DNA of 64,000 nt from Klebsiella spallanzanii (lineage in GTDB: Bacteria > Pseudomonadota > Gammaproteobacteria > Enterobacterales > Enterobacteriaceae), in NCBI RefSeq assembly GCF_902158555.1, contig NZ_CABGGS010000043.1, positions 186,001 to 250,000 on the forward strand. Reading direction: 5' to 3'. Position numbers and translations under genes: made by a program. The notes below the pieces were generated by a model, which saw only the letters and a program-made list of their open reading frames with translations, was not told the origin of the DNA and searched no databases. Of the stretch, positions 37,453-47,998 are shown piece after piece. Position 1 is the stretch's first letter. Every line of letters starts with the position of its first letter.

Positions 37453-38613
37453 TTACTCGACGAAAATGTGCGGATAAAAGCGTGATAGATCCTGGGTGAT
37501 TAGCGCCCGATCTTCGCGGATGCCAATGCCCGCGGGTTGATCGTTAATCAGCCAGCTACCGATGAGCGTGTAGCTATCGCCAAACTTTGGCAACGTGTAG
37601 AACTCTTGTACGATGGTACCTTCTTCTCCGTACGGGCCTTCCACGGCTTCCAGCACTTTGCCGTTTTCCACGATGGATACGTTAGCGCCTTCGCGGGAGA
37701 AGATTGGCTTGATAACGTACTTTTCCATCTCCGGGTGCGCATCTTCGCTGAAGTATGCCGCCAGCAGATTCGGGTGATTCGGGAACATCTCCCACAGCAG
37801 CGGCAGCAGGGCTTTGTTGGAAATGATGCTTTTCCACGCCGGTTCCAGCCAGCGAACGCCTGCGTCCTCTAACTTAGTGGAGAACACCTCGCGCAGCATG
37901 TACTCCCATGGATAGAGCTTGAACAGATTACCAATCACCTGGTCCTGCAGGTCGGTAAACTGACCTTTTTCGCCCAAACCAATATCTTCAATGTAGAGAA
38001 ATTCGGTTGCTACGCCCGCTTCCGCCGCGCAGTCCTGCAAATATTGCACGGTACCGCGGTCTTCAACAGTATCGCGACAGCAGGCCATATGCAGCAGTTG
38101 GAAGCCGAACTGCTCACGCAGCTCGCCGAAGCGCTCAATCAGTTTCTCCTGCAGGCTGTTGAACTGGTCGCTACCCTGCGGCAACTGACCGGCGTTTAGC
38201 TGATCTTCCATCCAGATCCACTGGAAGAAGGCTGCTTCATACAGAGACGTCGGCGTATCGGCGTTATTCTCCAGCAGCTTCGGTTCACCTACACCGTCCC
38301 AGGCGAGATCGAGACGTGAGTACAGCGAGGGCTGATTAGTTTTCCACGACTGACGCACGAATCCCCAGGTATGCTTGGGGATGCGAAACTTGGTCATGAG
38401 GTCGTCGCTGGCGATGACCTTCTCCACCGCCTGCAGACACATTTGATGCAACTCGGCGGTAACGTCTTCGAGTTTTTCAACCTGCGCCAGCGTCAATTTA
38501 TAATAGGCCTCTTCGCTCCAGTACGGCTCACCGTACATGGTGTGAAAGTTAAAGCCATATTCTGTCGCCTTTTCACGCCAGTCCGGGCGCTCGGTAATGC
38601 TGATTCTTTCCAT
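37453..38613 (-). CDS. ygiC: ATP-grasp peptide-spermidine ligase-like protein YgiC
   Basis: The 386 residues match the C-terminal synthetase domain of glutathionylspermidine synthetase (GSP_synth family), an ATP-grasp fold that forms amide bonds. Conserved blocks include [33 protein letters not shown], and [19 protein letters not shown]. coli YgiC lacks demonstrated glutathionylspermidine synthesis; the true substrate is unknown. It follows ygiB by 5 bases, the ygiBC pair of E. coli. Confidence 0.93.
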   Translation of the reverse strand: MERISITERPDWREKATEYGFNFHTMYGEPYWSEEAYYKLTLAQVEKLEDVTAELHQMCLQAVEKVIASDDLMTKFRIPKHTWGFVRQSWKTNQPSLYSRLDLAWDGVGEPKLLENNADTPTSLYEAAFFQWIWMEDQLNAGQLPQGSDQFNSLQEKLIERFGELREQFGFQLLHMACCRDTVEDRGTVQYLQDCAAEAGVATEFLYIEDIGLGEKGQFTDLQDQVIGNLFKLYPWEYMLREVFSTKLEDAGVRWLEPAWKSIISNKALLPLLWEMFPNHPNLLAAYFSEDAHPEMEKYVIKPIFSREGANVSIVENGKVLEAVEGPYGEEGTIVQEFYTLPKFGDSYTLIGSWLINDQPAGIGIREDRALITQDLSRFYPHIFVE

Positions 38614-38618
38614 GTTGC

Positions 38619-39287
38619 TTAGCCGCCCATTGAGCGCGAAGAAGAAGAGCTTGCCGAGCTACGTTGCATGGTGGATTGCTTAGCGACAGAGTCGCCGAAT
38701 CCGCCGCGCGTCACGGTGCTGGTGGTGGCAGGTTTTGGTGCCATCGCGGTTTTTGGCACGTTCATGGTACGGCCCGGCTGCGCTGCGCCGTAGCTCTTAC
38801 CGCCAGCATCGGTATATTTACCATAGGCCGGGCTGGCAGGATTTTTCGAGCTGAACAGCGGCTGCTGAGCGCCCATTCCGCCACCCATCATCCGACCCAT
38901 CATGTAGCCTGCCATCAGCGGCATCCAGAAACTGCCGCTGCTTTGCGCCTGCGCCTGGTTTTCCGGAGCCATACCCGCCTGAGCGGGGGTCTGCTGACAC
39001 TGACCTTCACCGAATTCGGCTACGCAGTCTTCACGCGTGGCGTATTTCGGCGCGGTACGTTCAGCTTCTTTAATCGCGTTGTTGTAAGCGGTGGTGCACT
39101 CTGCTGATTTGCTCGGGTTGGCAGCAGAGCAATCATCGGCGTTTTGATACAGAGAAACCGTCTCATCGCTTTGTTCACAGCCAGCGAGCATAAATACGGC
39201 GGTGACGGCGAGTGCGACGGGAGTTAAATGGCGCGCGCTCCAGCTTTTGCGGAAGGAGGCGTGATTAATATTTTTTGTCCGTTTCAT
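38619..39287 (-). CDS. ygiB: YgiB, DUF1190 protein with lipoprotein-like N-terminus
   Basis: The 222 residues start with a basic segment and a hydrophobic helix ending VFMLAGC, a plausible lipobox at residue 36, followed by a Cys-containing domain ([19 protein letters not shown]) and a low-complexity Gly/Met/Ser-rich tail. It is the first gene of ygiBC, downstream of tolC on the same strand (170-base gap). Function is unknown. Confidence 0.9.
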   Translation of the reverse strand: MKRTKNINHASFRKSWSARHLTPVALAVTAVFMLAGCEQSDETVSLYQNADDCSAANPSKSAECTTAYNNAIKEAERTAPKYATREDCVAEFGEGQCQQTPAQAGMAPENQAQAQSSGSFWMPLMAGYMMGRMMGGGMGAQQPLFSSKNPASPAYGKYTDAGGKSYGAAQPGRTMNVPKTAMAPKPATTSTVTRGGFGDSVAKQSTMQRSSASSSSSRSMGG

Positions 39288-39457
39288 GTTTGTCTTCCTG
39301 GACCCAGTGGTATGCGTTTTGTTAACGCTCAGGATAGAGGATGAGTGGTGGAAAATGAAGCGAATAGGGGCGGAAAGCGGGAGATCTTTACGTTGCCTTA
39401 CGTTTAACGCTTCGCTTACCCGGTTGGATAAGCGAAGCGCGCGTTATGCAAGGCCGA

Positions 39458-40909
39458 TTACTGGCGGAACGGATTGCTGCCGCTGGTACTGGTACGTGCT
39501 GAAGCGGGTTTTGCCGCTGCGGTATTGCTATAACCGTCAGCGCTGGCATCCTGCTGCGGGTTTTCCGGCGCTACGCTATCTGGCGAAGTCGGAATAGGTT
39601 TACCCAACGTATTGTTGAGCGCAACCAAGTCCTGCTCGTTCAATGTACCGAGAGCAGACTTAATATTCAGCTCGTTAATCAGATAGTTATAACGCGCGTT
39701 GGAGAGCTGTTGTTTAGCATTATACAGCGTAGTCGTCGCATCCAGCACATCAACAATGGTACGAGTACCAACCGAATAACCCGCTTCCATCGCATCCAAT
39801 GAGCTCTGAGCGGAAACTACGGCCTGTTTGTAAGCGTTAATGCTGCTGATTGACGCGTTTACGTTATTAAATGAGGAACGAACGGTCTGCACCACGCTAC
39901 GGTGAGCGCTTTCCAGCTGCTCGCTGGCACCCACGAAGTTGTACTGCGCTTGTTTAACCTGCGAGTTGACCATTCCACCCTGATACAGTGGCAGCGAGAA
40001 GCTCAAGCCGATTTTGTTCTGCCCGGCATCGTTGTCTGGTGTTGTGCTCTTAGAGCCGCTGTAACGGTTATTCGATACTCCACTGGACGCGTTTAAATTC
40101 AGGGTCGGCAGATGACCGTCCTGCGCCTGGCGAATCTGCTCGCGTGCCAGATCCTGGCTCAGGCGAGCCTGCAGCAGCGACAGGTTACGGTTTTCCGCTT
40201 CTTTCAGCAGCGCATTGACCGCAGACGGTTTGTTGGTTTTAAAACCATCAACATTAAGCGAGGCCAGCTCCGGGTAGTAGTTGCCGGTGACCTGACGCAG
40301 TTCTTCTACGGCGTTGTCGAGATCGTTACGCGCGGTGACTTCGTTTGCCAGTACGGCATCGTACTGTGAACGGGCGTTTTGTACGTCAGTAATCGCAACC
40401 AGACCCACGTTAAAACGCTGAGTGGTCTGATCTAACTGGCGATAAATAGCCTGTTTCTGCGCTTCGGTATAGGAGAGCGTATCGATAGCGGCCAGAACTT
40501 TAAAATAGGCGGTTGCGGTATTCAGAATCAGCGTTTGTTGGTCCGTTTGATAAGTGACGTCCTGAATGCCGGCGGTTTTTTCCTGCAGCGTCAGCGAGCG
40601 CCATTTCGACATATCGAACAGAACCTGCGTTAACTGCAGTGAGCCGCTGGTGACGTTGGAATTCTGGTCTTTAGAATCACGGAAGCCGCTGGTATAGGTA
40701 TAATCAGCACCCAGACCGAGCTGTGGTAGTAATGGGCTACGCGCTTCGTTGATCTTTTCGAATGCGGCATCACGATCGGCTGCTGATTTACGCAGATCAG
40801 GGTTACTGATGCGCGCCTGCTGATAAACCTGCATCAGGTTTTCTGCCTGGCTCATGGCGCTGAAGCCAGTCAGGCCCAGGCCGATAAGGATGGGAAAGAG
40901 TTTCTTCAT
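39458..40909 (-). CDS. tolC: Outer-membrane efflux channel TolC
   Basis: TolC is the trimeric outer-membrane and periplasmic tunnel used by AcrAB-type drug pumps, type I secretion and siderophore export. The start at 40909 (MKKLFPILIG) is chosen because AAGGA lies six bases upstream; the earlier ATG is adjacent to that site. The 483 residues have a 22-residue signal peptide, duplicated coiled-coil halves (QTLILNTATAYFKVL; SAQSSLDAMEAGYSVG), and a variable C-terminal tail. A MarA/SoxS/Rob-type site lies upstream. Confidence 0.98.
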   Translation of the reverse strand: MKKLFPILIGLGLTGFSAMSQAENLMQVYQQARISNPDLRKSAADRDAAFEKINEARSPLLPQLGLGADYTYTSGFRDSKDQNSNVTSGSLQLTQVLFDMSKWRSLTLQEKTAGIQDVTYQTDQQTLILNTATAYFKVLAAIDTLSYTEAQKQAIYRQLDQTTQRFNVGLVAITDVQNARSQYDAVLANEVTARNDLDNAVEELRQVTGNYYPELASLNVDGFKTNKPSAVNALLKEAENRNLSLLQARLSQDLAREQIRQAQDGHLPTLNLNASSGVSNNRYSGSKSTTPDNDAGQNKIGLSFSLPLYQGGMVNSQVKQAQYNFVGASEQLESAHRSVVQTVRSSFNNVNASISSINAYKQAVVSAQSSLDAMEAGYSVGTRTIVDVLDATTTLYNAKQQLSNARYNYLINELNIKSALGTLNEQDLVALNNTLGKPIPTSPDSVAPENPQQDASADGYSNTAAAKPASARTSTSGSNPFRQ

Positions 40910-40990
40910 TTGCATTCCTTGTTGTGAAGCATTTAGCGCTACTCAAATTCTAAAAATAATCACTGATTGTATCGAGTCTGTTACCGTAAA

Positions 40991-41010
40991 AAGTTGGCGT
41001 TATGTGCCAT
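40991..41010 (-). promoter_or_regulatory. Marbox (MarA/SoxS/Rob site) upstream of tolC
   Basis: Read leftward, ATGGCACATAACGCCAACTT matches the marbox consensus AYnGCACnnWnnRYYAAAYn with one mismatch. E. coli tolC is controlled by such a site; here it lies about 80 bases before the gene. Confidence 0.75.
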
Positions 41011-41104
41011 GGGGCGGTAATTTGCACCAATCTAACATACGAGCCATAAAACGGTAGCCACACCGCCTATAAATTCATAACTTCATGTTCTACAGGATAT
41101 CGAA

Positions 41105-41737
41105 ATGAGCGACGTCAATCAGCAGGGGATTACCTTCTCTAAAAACGATGTAGAAATTATTGCACGCGAAACGCTTTATCGCGGTTTTTTTTCGCTCGAT
41201 TTATATCGTTTCCGCCATCGTCTGTTTAACGGCGATATGAGCGGCGAAGTCACTCGCGAAATTTTTGAGCGCGGTCACGCCGCAGTCTTGCTACCCTTTG
41301 ACCCGGTACGTGACGAAGTTGTGCTCGTCGAGCAGATCCGCATTGCCGCCTATGATACCAGCGAGAGCCCGTGGTTACTTGAAATGGTCGCCGGCATGAT
41401 AGAAGAAGGCGAGTCTCCAGAAGATGTTGCCCGCCGTGAAGCTGTTGAGGAAGCTGGGCTCGATGTTGGCAGAGTAAAACCAGTGCTGAGCTATCTGGCC
41501 AGCCCCGGAGGCACCAGCGAGAGGCTGTCTATCATGGTGGGTGAAGTCGATGCGACCACGGCAAAAGGCATTCATGGCCTGGCCGATGAAAATGAGGATA
41601 TTCGCGTGCATGTGGTGAGCCGGGAGCAGGCTTATCAGTGGGTAGAAGAAGGGAAGATCGACAACGCAGCCTCTGTCATCGCGCTGCAATGGCTGCAACT
41701 GCATTATCACAATTTACGCAATGAGTGGACAAAATGA
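41105..41737 (+). CDS. nudF: ADP-ribose diphosphatase (Nudix)
   Basis: NudF cleaves ADP-ribose to AMP and ribose 5-phosphate. The 210 residues contain the Nudix box starting at Gly97 ([20 protein letters not shown], then AGL). It is divergent from tolC and begins the nudF-yqiB-cpdA-yqiA-parE run. Its stop overlaps the yqiB start (ATGA). Confidence 0.97.
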   Translation: MSDVNQQGITFSKNDVEIIARETLYRGFFSLDLYRFRHRLFNGDMSGEVTREIFERGHAAVLLPFDPVRDEVVLVEQIRIAAYDTSESPWLLEMVAGMIEEGESPEDVARREAVEEAGLDVGRVKPVLSYLASPGGTSERLSIMVGEVDATTAKGIHGLADENEDIRVHVVSREQAYQWVEEGKIDNAASVIALQWLQLHYHNLRNEWTK

Positions 41738-42156
41738 AGCGTTATACTCCTGACTTCCCTGAAATGATGCGCCTGTGTGAAACTAACTTTGCCCAGTTGC
41801 GCCGCCTTTTGCCGCGAACGGATGCGGTGGGTGAGAAGGTGAGTTATCAGGTTGGTAACGCGCAATACCGATTAACGATCGTCGAATCGACCCGCTACAC
41901 TACATTAGTGGCGATTGAACAGACGGCACCGTCGGTGAGCTACTGGAGCCTGCCGTCAATGACGGTTCGGCTCTATCACGATGCAATGGTCGCTGAAGTG
42001 TGTTCAAGTCAGCAGATCTTTCGCTTCAAAGCGCGGTATGATTATCCTAATAAAAAGTTGCATCAACGCGACGAAAAGCATCAAATTAATCAGTTCCTGG
42101 CCGATTGGCTACGATACTGTTTAGCACATGGAGCGATGGCGATTCCGGTTTGTTAG
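41734..42156 (+). CDS. yqiB: DUF1249 protein YqiB
   Basis: The 140-residue protein starts at the ATG that overlaps the nudF stop, as in E. coli. It begins [19 protein letters not shown] and has a conserved [20 protein letters not shown] block. No enzymatic motif is recognisable and the function is unknown. Confidence 0.93.
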   Translation: MKRYTPDFPEMMRLCETNFAQLRRLLPRTDAVGEKVSYQVGNAQYRLTIVESTRYTTLVAIEQTAPSVSYWSLPSMTVRLYHDAMVAEVCSSQQIFRFKARYDYPNKKLHQRDEKHQINQFLADWLRYCLAHGAMAIPVC

Positions 42157-42180
42157 CGTCGTGAAACCTAAGGACACCAT

Positions 42181-43008
42181 TTGGAAAGCCTGTTAAACCT
42201 ACCTTTGGCTGGTGAGGCCAGAGTCAGGATATTACAAATTACTGATACTCACCTGTTTGCTGAAAAACACGAAACGCTGTTAGGCATCAATACCTGGGAA
42301 AGCTATCAAGCCGTACTGGATGCCATCCACGCCTCACAGCGAGAATGCGACCTGATTGTAGCAACAGGCGATCTGGCGCAAGATCACTCCGCCGCGGCCT
42401 ATCAGCATTTTGCTGAAGGCATCGCGAGTTTTGCTGCACCCTGCGTCTGGCTACCGGGCAATCATGATTTTCAACCGGCGATGTACAGCACGCTGCAGGA
42501 ATCCGGTATTTCCCCTGCCAAACGTGTATTGCTGGGCGACCATTGGCAAATCTTGCTGATGGATAGCCAGGTGTTCGGCGTGCCGCACGGTGAGCTGAGC
42601 GATTTCCAGCTTGAGTGGCTTGAGCAGAAGCTGGCGGAAGTCCCTGAACGATATACGCTGCTGCTGTTGCACCATCATCCTCTGCCATCAGGTTGTAGCT
42701 GGCTGGATCAGCATAGCCTGCGCAATGCCGGGGCGCTTGATTGCGCGCTGGCTGCTTTTCCCCGCGTTAAGCACCTGCTATGCGGTCATATTCACCAGGA
42801 GCTGGATCTTGACTGGAACGGGCGGCGAATGATGGCTACGCCATCTACCTGCGTGCAGTTTAAGCCACATTGCGCTAACTTCACGCTTGATACCGTCTCT
42901 CCTGGCTGGCGCTGGCTGGAACTGCATCCAGACGGCACATTGACCACCGAAGTTTGCCGCCTTGAGGGCGTGAAATTTCACCCGGATATCGCTTCAGAAG
43001 GATACTGA
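42181..43008 (+). CDS. cpdA: 3',5'-cyclic-AMP phosphodiesterase
   Basis: CpdA hydrolyses cAMP and tunes catabolite control. It uses a TTG start, as in E. coli, preceded by AAGGA, giving 275 residues. The metallophosphoesterase motifs are present: DTH at 22-24, GD at 63-64, GNHD at 93-96, and later HHHP and GHIH. Its stop overlaps the yqiA start. Confidence 0.97.
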   Translation: MESLLNLPLAGEARVRILQITDTHLFAEKHETLLGINTWESYQAVLDAIHASQRECDLIVATGDLAQDHSAAAYQHFAEGIASFAAPCVWLPGNHDFQPAMYSTLQESGISPAKRVLLGDHWQILLMDSQVFGVPHGELSDFQLEWLEQKLAEVPERYTLLLLHHHPLPSGCSWLDQHSLRNAGALDCALAAFPRVKHLLCGHIHQELDLDWNGRRMMATPSTCVQFKPHCANFTLDTVSPGWRWLELHPDGTLTTEVCRLEGVKFHPDIASEGY

Positions 43009-43583
43009 TGTCTACGCTTCTCTATCTGCATGGTTTTAACAGCTCACCGCGGTCAGCGAAAGCGACAGCGCTGAAGGAGTGGCTGGCGCAGACTTACCCT
43101 GAAATCTCTATGGTGATACCTGAACTCCCGGTTTACCCCGCGCAAGCGGCGGAACATCTGGAGGCGATTGTGCTGGAGCATGGCGGAGAGCCGTTGGGCG
43201 TTGTCGGGTCATCGCTGGGGGGATACTACGCCACCTGGCTGTCGCAGTGTTTTATGCTGCCTGCGGTGGTAGTGAACCCTGCAGTGCGTCCGTTCGAGCT
43301 ATTGAACAATTTTCTTGGCCCCAATGAGAATCCATACACGGGGCAGCAATATGTGCTAGAGTCTCGCCATATTTACGATCTCAAAGTCATGCAAATTGAC
43401 CCGCTGGAAGCGCCGGATTTAATCTGGTTATTGCAGCAAACGGGTGATGAAGTGCTTGATTACCGCCAGGCCGTTGATTATTTCGCCTCCTGCCGACAAA
43501 CGGTAGAGGAGGGCGGTAATCACGCATTTGTTGGCTTTGAAGATCATTTCACTCAGATTATCGATTTTCTGGGCCTGCGCTGA
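43008..43583 (+). CDS. yqiA: Esterase YqiA (alpha/beta hydrolase)
   Basis: This is a 191-residue alpha/beta hydrolase with nucleophile Ser69 in GSSLGG, an oxyanion HGFNSS block near the N-terminus, and a C-terminal His in GGNHAF. E. coli YqiA hydrolyses short acyl esters. It is translationally coupled to cpdA (TGATG) and lies 30 bases before parE. Confidence 0.95.
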   Translation: MSTLLYLHGFNSSPRSAKATALKEWLAQTYPEISMVIPELPVYPAQAAEHLEAIVLEHGGEPLGVVGSSLGGYYATWLSQCFMLPAVVVNPAVRPFELLNNFLGPNENPYTGQQYVLESRHIYDLKVMQIDPLEAPDLIWLLQQTGDEVLDYRQAVDYFASCRQTVEEGGNHAFVGFEDHFTQIIDFLGLR

Positions 43584-43613
43584 GCGGTTCAGAACGACCT
43601 ACGAATACACACC

Positions 43614-45509
43614 ATGACGCAATCTTCATATAACGCTGATGCCATTGAGGTACTCACCGGGCTAGAGCCGGTTCGCCGCCGTCCGGGAATGTACACTGAT
43701 ACTACACGTCCCAACCATCTTGGTCAGGAAGTTATTGATAACAGCGTGGATGAGGCCCTGGCCGGTCACGCGAAACGCGTGGAGGTCATTCTCCATGCCG
43801 ACCAATCGCTGGAGGTTATCGACGACGGGCGCGGAATGCCGGTGGATATCCATCCTGAAGAGGGGGTTCCTGCGGTTGAGCTGATTCTCTGCCGACTGCA
43901 TGCGGGAGGAAAATTCTCCAATAAGAACTATCAGTTCTCCGGTGGTCTGCATGGCGTAGGGATTTCAGTGGTCAACGCTCTCTCCAGGCGCGTTGAGGTG
44001 AATGTACGTCGCGACGGTCAGATCTACAGCATCGCCTTTGAAAATGGCGATAAAGTCGAAGATCTCCACGTGACTGGCACCTGCGGTAAGCGCAATACTG
44101 GCACTAGCGTGCACTTTTGGCCGGATGAAAGCTTTTTCGATAGCCCGCGCTTTTCCGTTTCGCGCCTGTCTCATTTATTGAAAGCCAAAGCCGTTCTTTG
44201 CCCAGGTGTAGAAATTGTTTTCCGCGACCTGGTCAACGATAGCGAGCAGCGCTGGTGCTATGCCGATGGCCTTAACGACTACCTGTGCGAAGCGGTGAAT
44301 GGTCTGCCGCTGCTGCCGGAAAAACCGTTTGTTGGTAACTTCTCCGGCGATACCGAAGCGGTTGACTGGGCGTTGTTGTGGCTGCCGGAGGGGGGGGAAC
44401 TGCTGACCGAAAGCTACGTCAACCTGATCCCAACGATGCAGGGCGGAACCCACGTCAACGGTCTGCGCCAGGGTTTGCTGGACGCGATGCGTGAATTCTG
44501 CGAGTACCGTAATATTCTGCCGCGCGGCGTGAAGCTGTCAGCAGAGGATATCTGGGAGCGCTGCGCCTATGTGCTTTCCGTGAAGATGCAGGATCCGCAG
44601 TTTGCCGGGCAAACTAAAGAGCGACTCTCCTCACGTCAGTGCGCCGCGTTTGTTTCCGGGGTAGTCAAAGATGCCTTCAGCCTGTGGCTAAACCAGAACG
44701 TCCAGTCGGCAGAGCTGCTGGCGGAGATGGCGATTTCCAGCGCCCAGCGCCGCCTGCGCGCGGCGAAAAAAGTGGTGCGCAAAAAGCTGACCAGCGGCCC
44801 GGCGCTACCCGGTAAACTGGCGGACTGCACTGCGCAGGATCTGAATCGAACCGAACTGTTCCTCGTGGAAGGTGACTCCGCAGGCGGATCGGCGAAACAG
44901 GCACGCGATCGTGAATATCAGGCGATCATGCCGCTTAAAGGTAAAATCCTGAACACCTGGGAAGTCTCTTCTGATGAAGTTCTGGCGTCTCAGGAAGTGC
45001 ATGATATTTCGGTCGCCATCGGTATCGATCCGGACAGCGATGACTTAAGCCAGCTGCGCTACGGTAAAATCTGTATTCTGGCGGATGCGGACTCCGATGG
45101 TTTGCATATCGCGACGCTGCTGTGCGCGCTGTTCGTCAGACACTTCCGTACTCTGGTTAAACATGGCCACGTGTATGTAGCGTTGCCGCCCCTGTACCGT
45201 ATCGACCTCGGCAAAGAAGTTTACTACGCGCTCACCGAAGAAGAGAAAACCGGCGTGCTGGAGCAGCTCAAGCGTAAGAAAGGCAAACCGAACGTGCAGC
45301 GCTTTAAAGGACTGGGTGAGATGAACCCAATGCAGCTGCGTGAGACGACGCTGGATCCGAATACCCGCCGCCTGGTGCAGCTAATTGTTACCGATGAGGA
45401 CGAGCAGCAAACGACCGCCGTGATGGATATGCTGTTAGCGAAGAAGCGTTCTGAGGATCGGCGTAATTGGTTGCAGGAGAAGGGCGATCTGGCTGAGCTG
45501 GACGGATAA
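43614..45509 (+). CDS. parE: DNA topoisomerase IV subunit B
   Basis: ParE is the ATPase subunit of topoisomerase IV, which decatenates daughter chromosomes. The 631 residues (E. coli 630) have the GHKL ATPase motifs (VDEALAG; DDGRGMPVD; GGLHGVG) and the TOPRIM domain with VEGDSAGGSA near residue 418 and DADSDG. It ends the nudF-parE run. Confidence 0.98.
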   Translation: MTQSSYNADAIEVLTGLEPVRRRPGMYTDTTRPNHLGQEVIDNSVDEALAGHAKRVEVILHADQSLEVIDDGRGMPVDIHPEEGVPAVELILCRLHAGGKFSNKNYQFSGGLHGVGISVVNALSRRVEVNVRRDGQIYSIAFENGDKVEDLHVTGTCGKRNTGTSVHFWPDESFFDSPRFSVSRLSHLLKAKAVLCPGVEIVFRDLVNDSEQRWCYADGLNDYLCEAVNGLPLLPEKPFVGNFSGDTEAVDWALLWLPEGGELLTESYVNLIPTMQGGTHVNGLRQGLLDAMREFCEYRNILPRGVKLSAEDIWERCAYVLSVKMQDPQFAGQTKERLSSRQCAAFVSGVVKDAFSLWLNQNVQSAELLAEMAISSAQRRLRAAKKVVRKKLTSGPALPGKLADCTAQDLNRTELFLVEGDSAGGSAKQARDREYQAIMPLKGKILNTWEVSSDEVLASQEVHDISVAIGIDPDSDDLSQLRYGKICILADADSDGLHIATLLCALFVRHFRTLVKHGHVYVALPPLYRIDLGKEVYYALTEEEKTGVLEQLKRKKGKPNVQRFKGLGEMNPMQLRETTLDPNTRRLVQLIVTDEDEQQTTAVMDMLLAKKRSEDRRNWLQEKGDLAELDG

Positions 45510-45515
45510 AACAGA

Positions 45516-45541
45516 AAATCGGCCGGGAAACCGGCCGATTT
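45516..45541 (+). terminator. parE terminator
   Basis: AAATCGGCCGG pairs perfectly with CCGGCCGATTT around a GAAA tetraloop, directly after the parE stop and before the convergent ygiN. Confidence 0.9.
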
Positions 45542-45552
45542 ACTTTGGTCGC

Positions 45553-45867
45553 TTAAATACCTGATTCCAGAATACGAATATTCATTTCCAGCACGTCGCC
45601 TTTAACGGCTTCGCCGTAGGCTTTCATATGCGGAGTCTGCAGGTGCGCTTCAAGATGCGCGACGCTTTCCCACTGCTCGACCATCACGATAGAGTCCGGG
45701 GAGGTGGTCTGAAAACTGACGCCAGCGGCGTGATCCACCAGCGGCGCATAGCCGTGGCAGCCTTCTTCCTGGAGAACGGTCGGGGTAATTTTTGCGAACT
45801 GATCCAGCACCGCCTGACGATGGTGTTGTCCCGGACGAGTGCGAATTTCAGCAATCACTGTCAACAT
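45553..45867 (-). CDS. ygiN: Quinol monooxygenase YgiN
   Basis: YgiN is a small ABM-fold monooxygenase that oxidises menadiol, forming a quinone redox pair with MdaB. The 104 residues begin MLTVIAEIRTRPGQHHRQAV. A GAAGGAG ribosome-binding site precedes it. It lies after mdaB on the same strand, with a partial ERIC in between. Confidence 0.95.
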   Translation of the reverse strand: MLTVIAEIRTRPGQHHRQAVLDQFAKITPTVLQEEGCHGYAPLVDHAAGVSFQTTSPDSIVMVEQWESVAHLEAHLQTPHMKAYGEAVKGDVLEMNIRILESGI

Positions 45868-45892
45868 GGTTAACTCAACTCCTTCTGTATAT

Positions 45893-45940
45893 TCTCATCA
45901 TACTTCAAGCTGCCGCTATGGTAGCCGCGCTTGTCGTCTT
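45893..45940. repeat. Truncated ERIC between mdaB and ygiN
   Basis: Only one ERIC end (CTCATCATACTTCAAGCTGC) and about 48 bases are recognisable; the core and other end are missing. Confidence 0.65.
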
Positions 45941-45957
45941 TTCATAACTCAATACAG

Positions 45958-46539
45958 TTAACCAAAAATTTCAGCCAGATGCTTGCGATATTCTGCCGTA
46001 TAGCGTGGAACATCAGGCATTTTGATCACATCGTTAGCGATGAAGGTCGGCAGGGCGCTCATCCCAAGGAACTGGTTGGCCTTATGGAACGGCAGATAAA
46101 CGCCGTCAACGCCAACGCCGTGGAAGAACTGATCTTTATCCGTAAAGGCTTCCATAGGCGCGTTCCAGGTCAGGGACAACATGTATTTTTTGCCCTGAAT
46201 CAGACCGCCGGAGCCGTATTTTTTACTGGCATCGGAGCGGGTACGACCATCGCTGGCATACAGAGCGCCGTGACCTTCGGTAAATACGTCATCAATGTAC
46301 TTTTTCACCGTCCACGGCGCGCCCATCCACCAGCCAGGCATCTGCCAGATAACCACGTCAGCCCAGAGAAAATTCTGCACTTCTTCTTTGATGTCATATT
46401 CGCTTTCAGCGCGGACGACTTTAACATCATGCCCGGCGTCGCGCAGGTAACCCTCCGCGACCTCGGTCAGGGTGTCGTTTAGCTGGCCGTTAGAGTGGGC
46501 GAATTTTTTCGCGCCGTTGATAATCAGGATGTTGCTCAT
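45958..46539 (-). CDS. mdaB: NADPH:quinone oxidoreductase MdaB
   Basis: MdaB is a flavodoxin-fold FAD enzyme that reduces quinones by two electrons. The 193 residues begin MSNILIINGAKKFAHSNG, with the FMN/FAD-binding block and LWADVVIWQMPGWWMGAPW. It lies upstream of ygiN. The K-12 gene ygiZ, which lies between mdaB and qseC, is absent. Confidence 0.96.
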   Translation of the reverse strand: MSNILIINGAKKFAHSNGQLNDTLTEVAEGYLRDAGHDVKVVRAESEYDIKEEVQNFLWADVVIWQMPGWWMGAPWTVKKYIDDVFTEGHGALYASDGRTRSDASKKYGSGGLIQGKKYMLSLTWNAPMEAFTDKDQFFHGVGVDGVYLPFHKANQFLGMSALPTFIANDVIKMPDVPRYTAEYRKHLAEIFG

Positions 46540-46648
46540 TTTTTATCCTCAACTTTTCAATTTTGTGAGTCATTCTACCTCTGCGTGCAGAATGATAAAA
46601 TGAGCAAAATGTGCAAAGTCTTTTGCATTTATAGCAATAATGTTGCTA

Positions 46649-47998
46649 CTACCAGCGAATACGCGCTTCGAATCCGCCGTCCCGGGCGTTACCGAAACTG
46701 GCCGTCATGCTGTGCAGCGTGGCGATGCGTTTGACGATGGATAGCCCAAGACCGCTGCCGGGTTGTTCCTGTCCCGGCGGGCGATAAAAGCGCTCGCCGA
46801 TGCGTGCCAGGGCTTCAGTGCTAATGCCCGGGCCGTTGTCGCGTACGCGAAATTCACGTACATCAAGGGTAATATCAACCTGGCTCCCGGCGGTGCTATA
46901 GCGCACGGCGTTATCTAAAAGATTACGCACCAGCAGGCTTAATAGCAGCGGCTGTCCGGTTCGCATGACGTTGGCAGCGTTAAGGTGCAGGCGTAGCTCG
47001 ACTCCGGCCTGTTGAGCGGGGTGGTACATATCCATCACTGCTGACTGGAGTAGTTCATCAAGAGAGATAGTCTGGACATCATCCAGCTGCGCCAGCGAAT
47101 CCAGACGCGATAGGGTAAGTAGCTGATCGACCAGGCGGGTCGCGCGATCGATACCCTGGTGGAGCTGCGCCAGCGCTTTATCCAGCCCTTGCGGATCATC
47201 CATTGATAACTGGGCAACTTCGGTCTGCACCTTCAGCGCCGCCAGCGGGCTGCGCAGCTCGTGGGCGGCATCGGACGTGAAGCGACGCTCACGAGTCATG
47301 GCGTCATGCGTTCGGATAAACAGCTGATTGAGCGCGTCAACCAGCGGGCGGACTTCATTGGGTACGTTCTCGTTATTTAGCGTTTCGGCGGAGTCCGGCG
47401 CGCGGGCGCGCAGCGTGTTGGCGAGTTTTTTTAGCGGTGCCAGTTCGCGGCTTAACAGCACGATGAGCAGCAAAAACATCAGCGGCAGCGCAACCAGCCA
47501 GGGGGTGAGCTGGGAGGTGACGATATCCAGGGCCATTTCACGACGGTAATCCCACTCCTGGCCGACTGCGATGCGATGGCGGCCATCACGGGTAGTGAGC
47601 CACAGGAAGCGCCACTCGTCGTCGTCGTCGCGCAGATAGCCGTCGCTGAACCCCTCCCGATTGCTGTCCCACAGAATATCCTGACCATTTTCGCCATCGT
47701 TGAGCACCATGTTGCCATCACTGGTAAAGATAGCGAAAGCCAGCGCGTCATCGTCGAGATGGCCGTGTTTGACCTTCTTTTTGGCCCGCACCTGCGGAGC
47801 GAGAGTGTGAAGCTCGTCGAAATTCATCGCGCTAAGTCGGCGGGCGAACAGCAGTTGCTGGGTATCGAATAGCTTATCCAGCTTATCGGTGGTTTGTTGC
47901 CAGGCGACAAAACTGGCAATGCCCCAGGCGGCGCTGGTTAGCAGCAGGAAAAGTAGCGTCAGTCGAACGCGCAGGCTCAGTCTGCCCAACCGTTTCAT
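46649..47998 (-). CDS. qseC: Two-component sensor kinase QseC
   Basis: QseC is an inner-membrane histidine kinase reported to respond to autoinducer-3 and catecholamines and to phosphorylate QseB. The 449 residues have a first membrane helix (about 13-33), a periplasmic sensor loop, a second helix (about 160-180), the H box [10 protein letters not shown], and the ATPase N, G1 and G2 boxes ([25 protein letters not shown]). It overlaps qseB by 4 bases. Confidence 0.95.
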   Translation of the reverse strand: MKRLGRLSLRVRLTLLFLLLTSAAWGIASFVAWQQTTDKLDKLFDTQQLLFARRLSAMNFDELHTLAPQVRAKKKVKHGHLDDDALAFAIFTSDGNMVLNDGENGQDILWDSNREGFSDGYLRDDDDEWRFLWLTTRDGRHRIAVGQEWDYRREMALDIVTSQLTPWLVALPLMFLLLIVLLSRELAPLKKLANTLRARAPDSAETLNNENVPNEVRPLVDALNQLFIRTHDAMTRERRFTSDAAHELRSPLAALKVQTEVAQLSMDDPQGLDKALAQLHQGIDRATRLVDQLLTLSRLDSLAQLDDVQTISLDELLQSAVMDMYHPAQQAGVELRLHLNAANVMRTGQPLLLSLLVRNLLDNAVRYSTAGSQVDITLDVREFRVRDNGPGISTEALARIGERFYRPPGQEQPGSGLGLSIVKRIATLHSMTASFGNARDGGFEARIRW

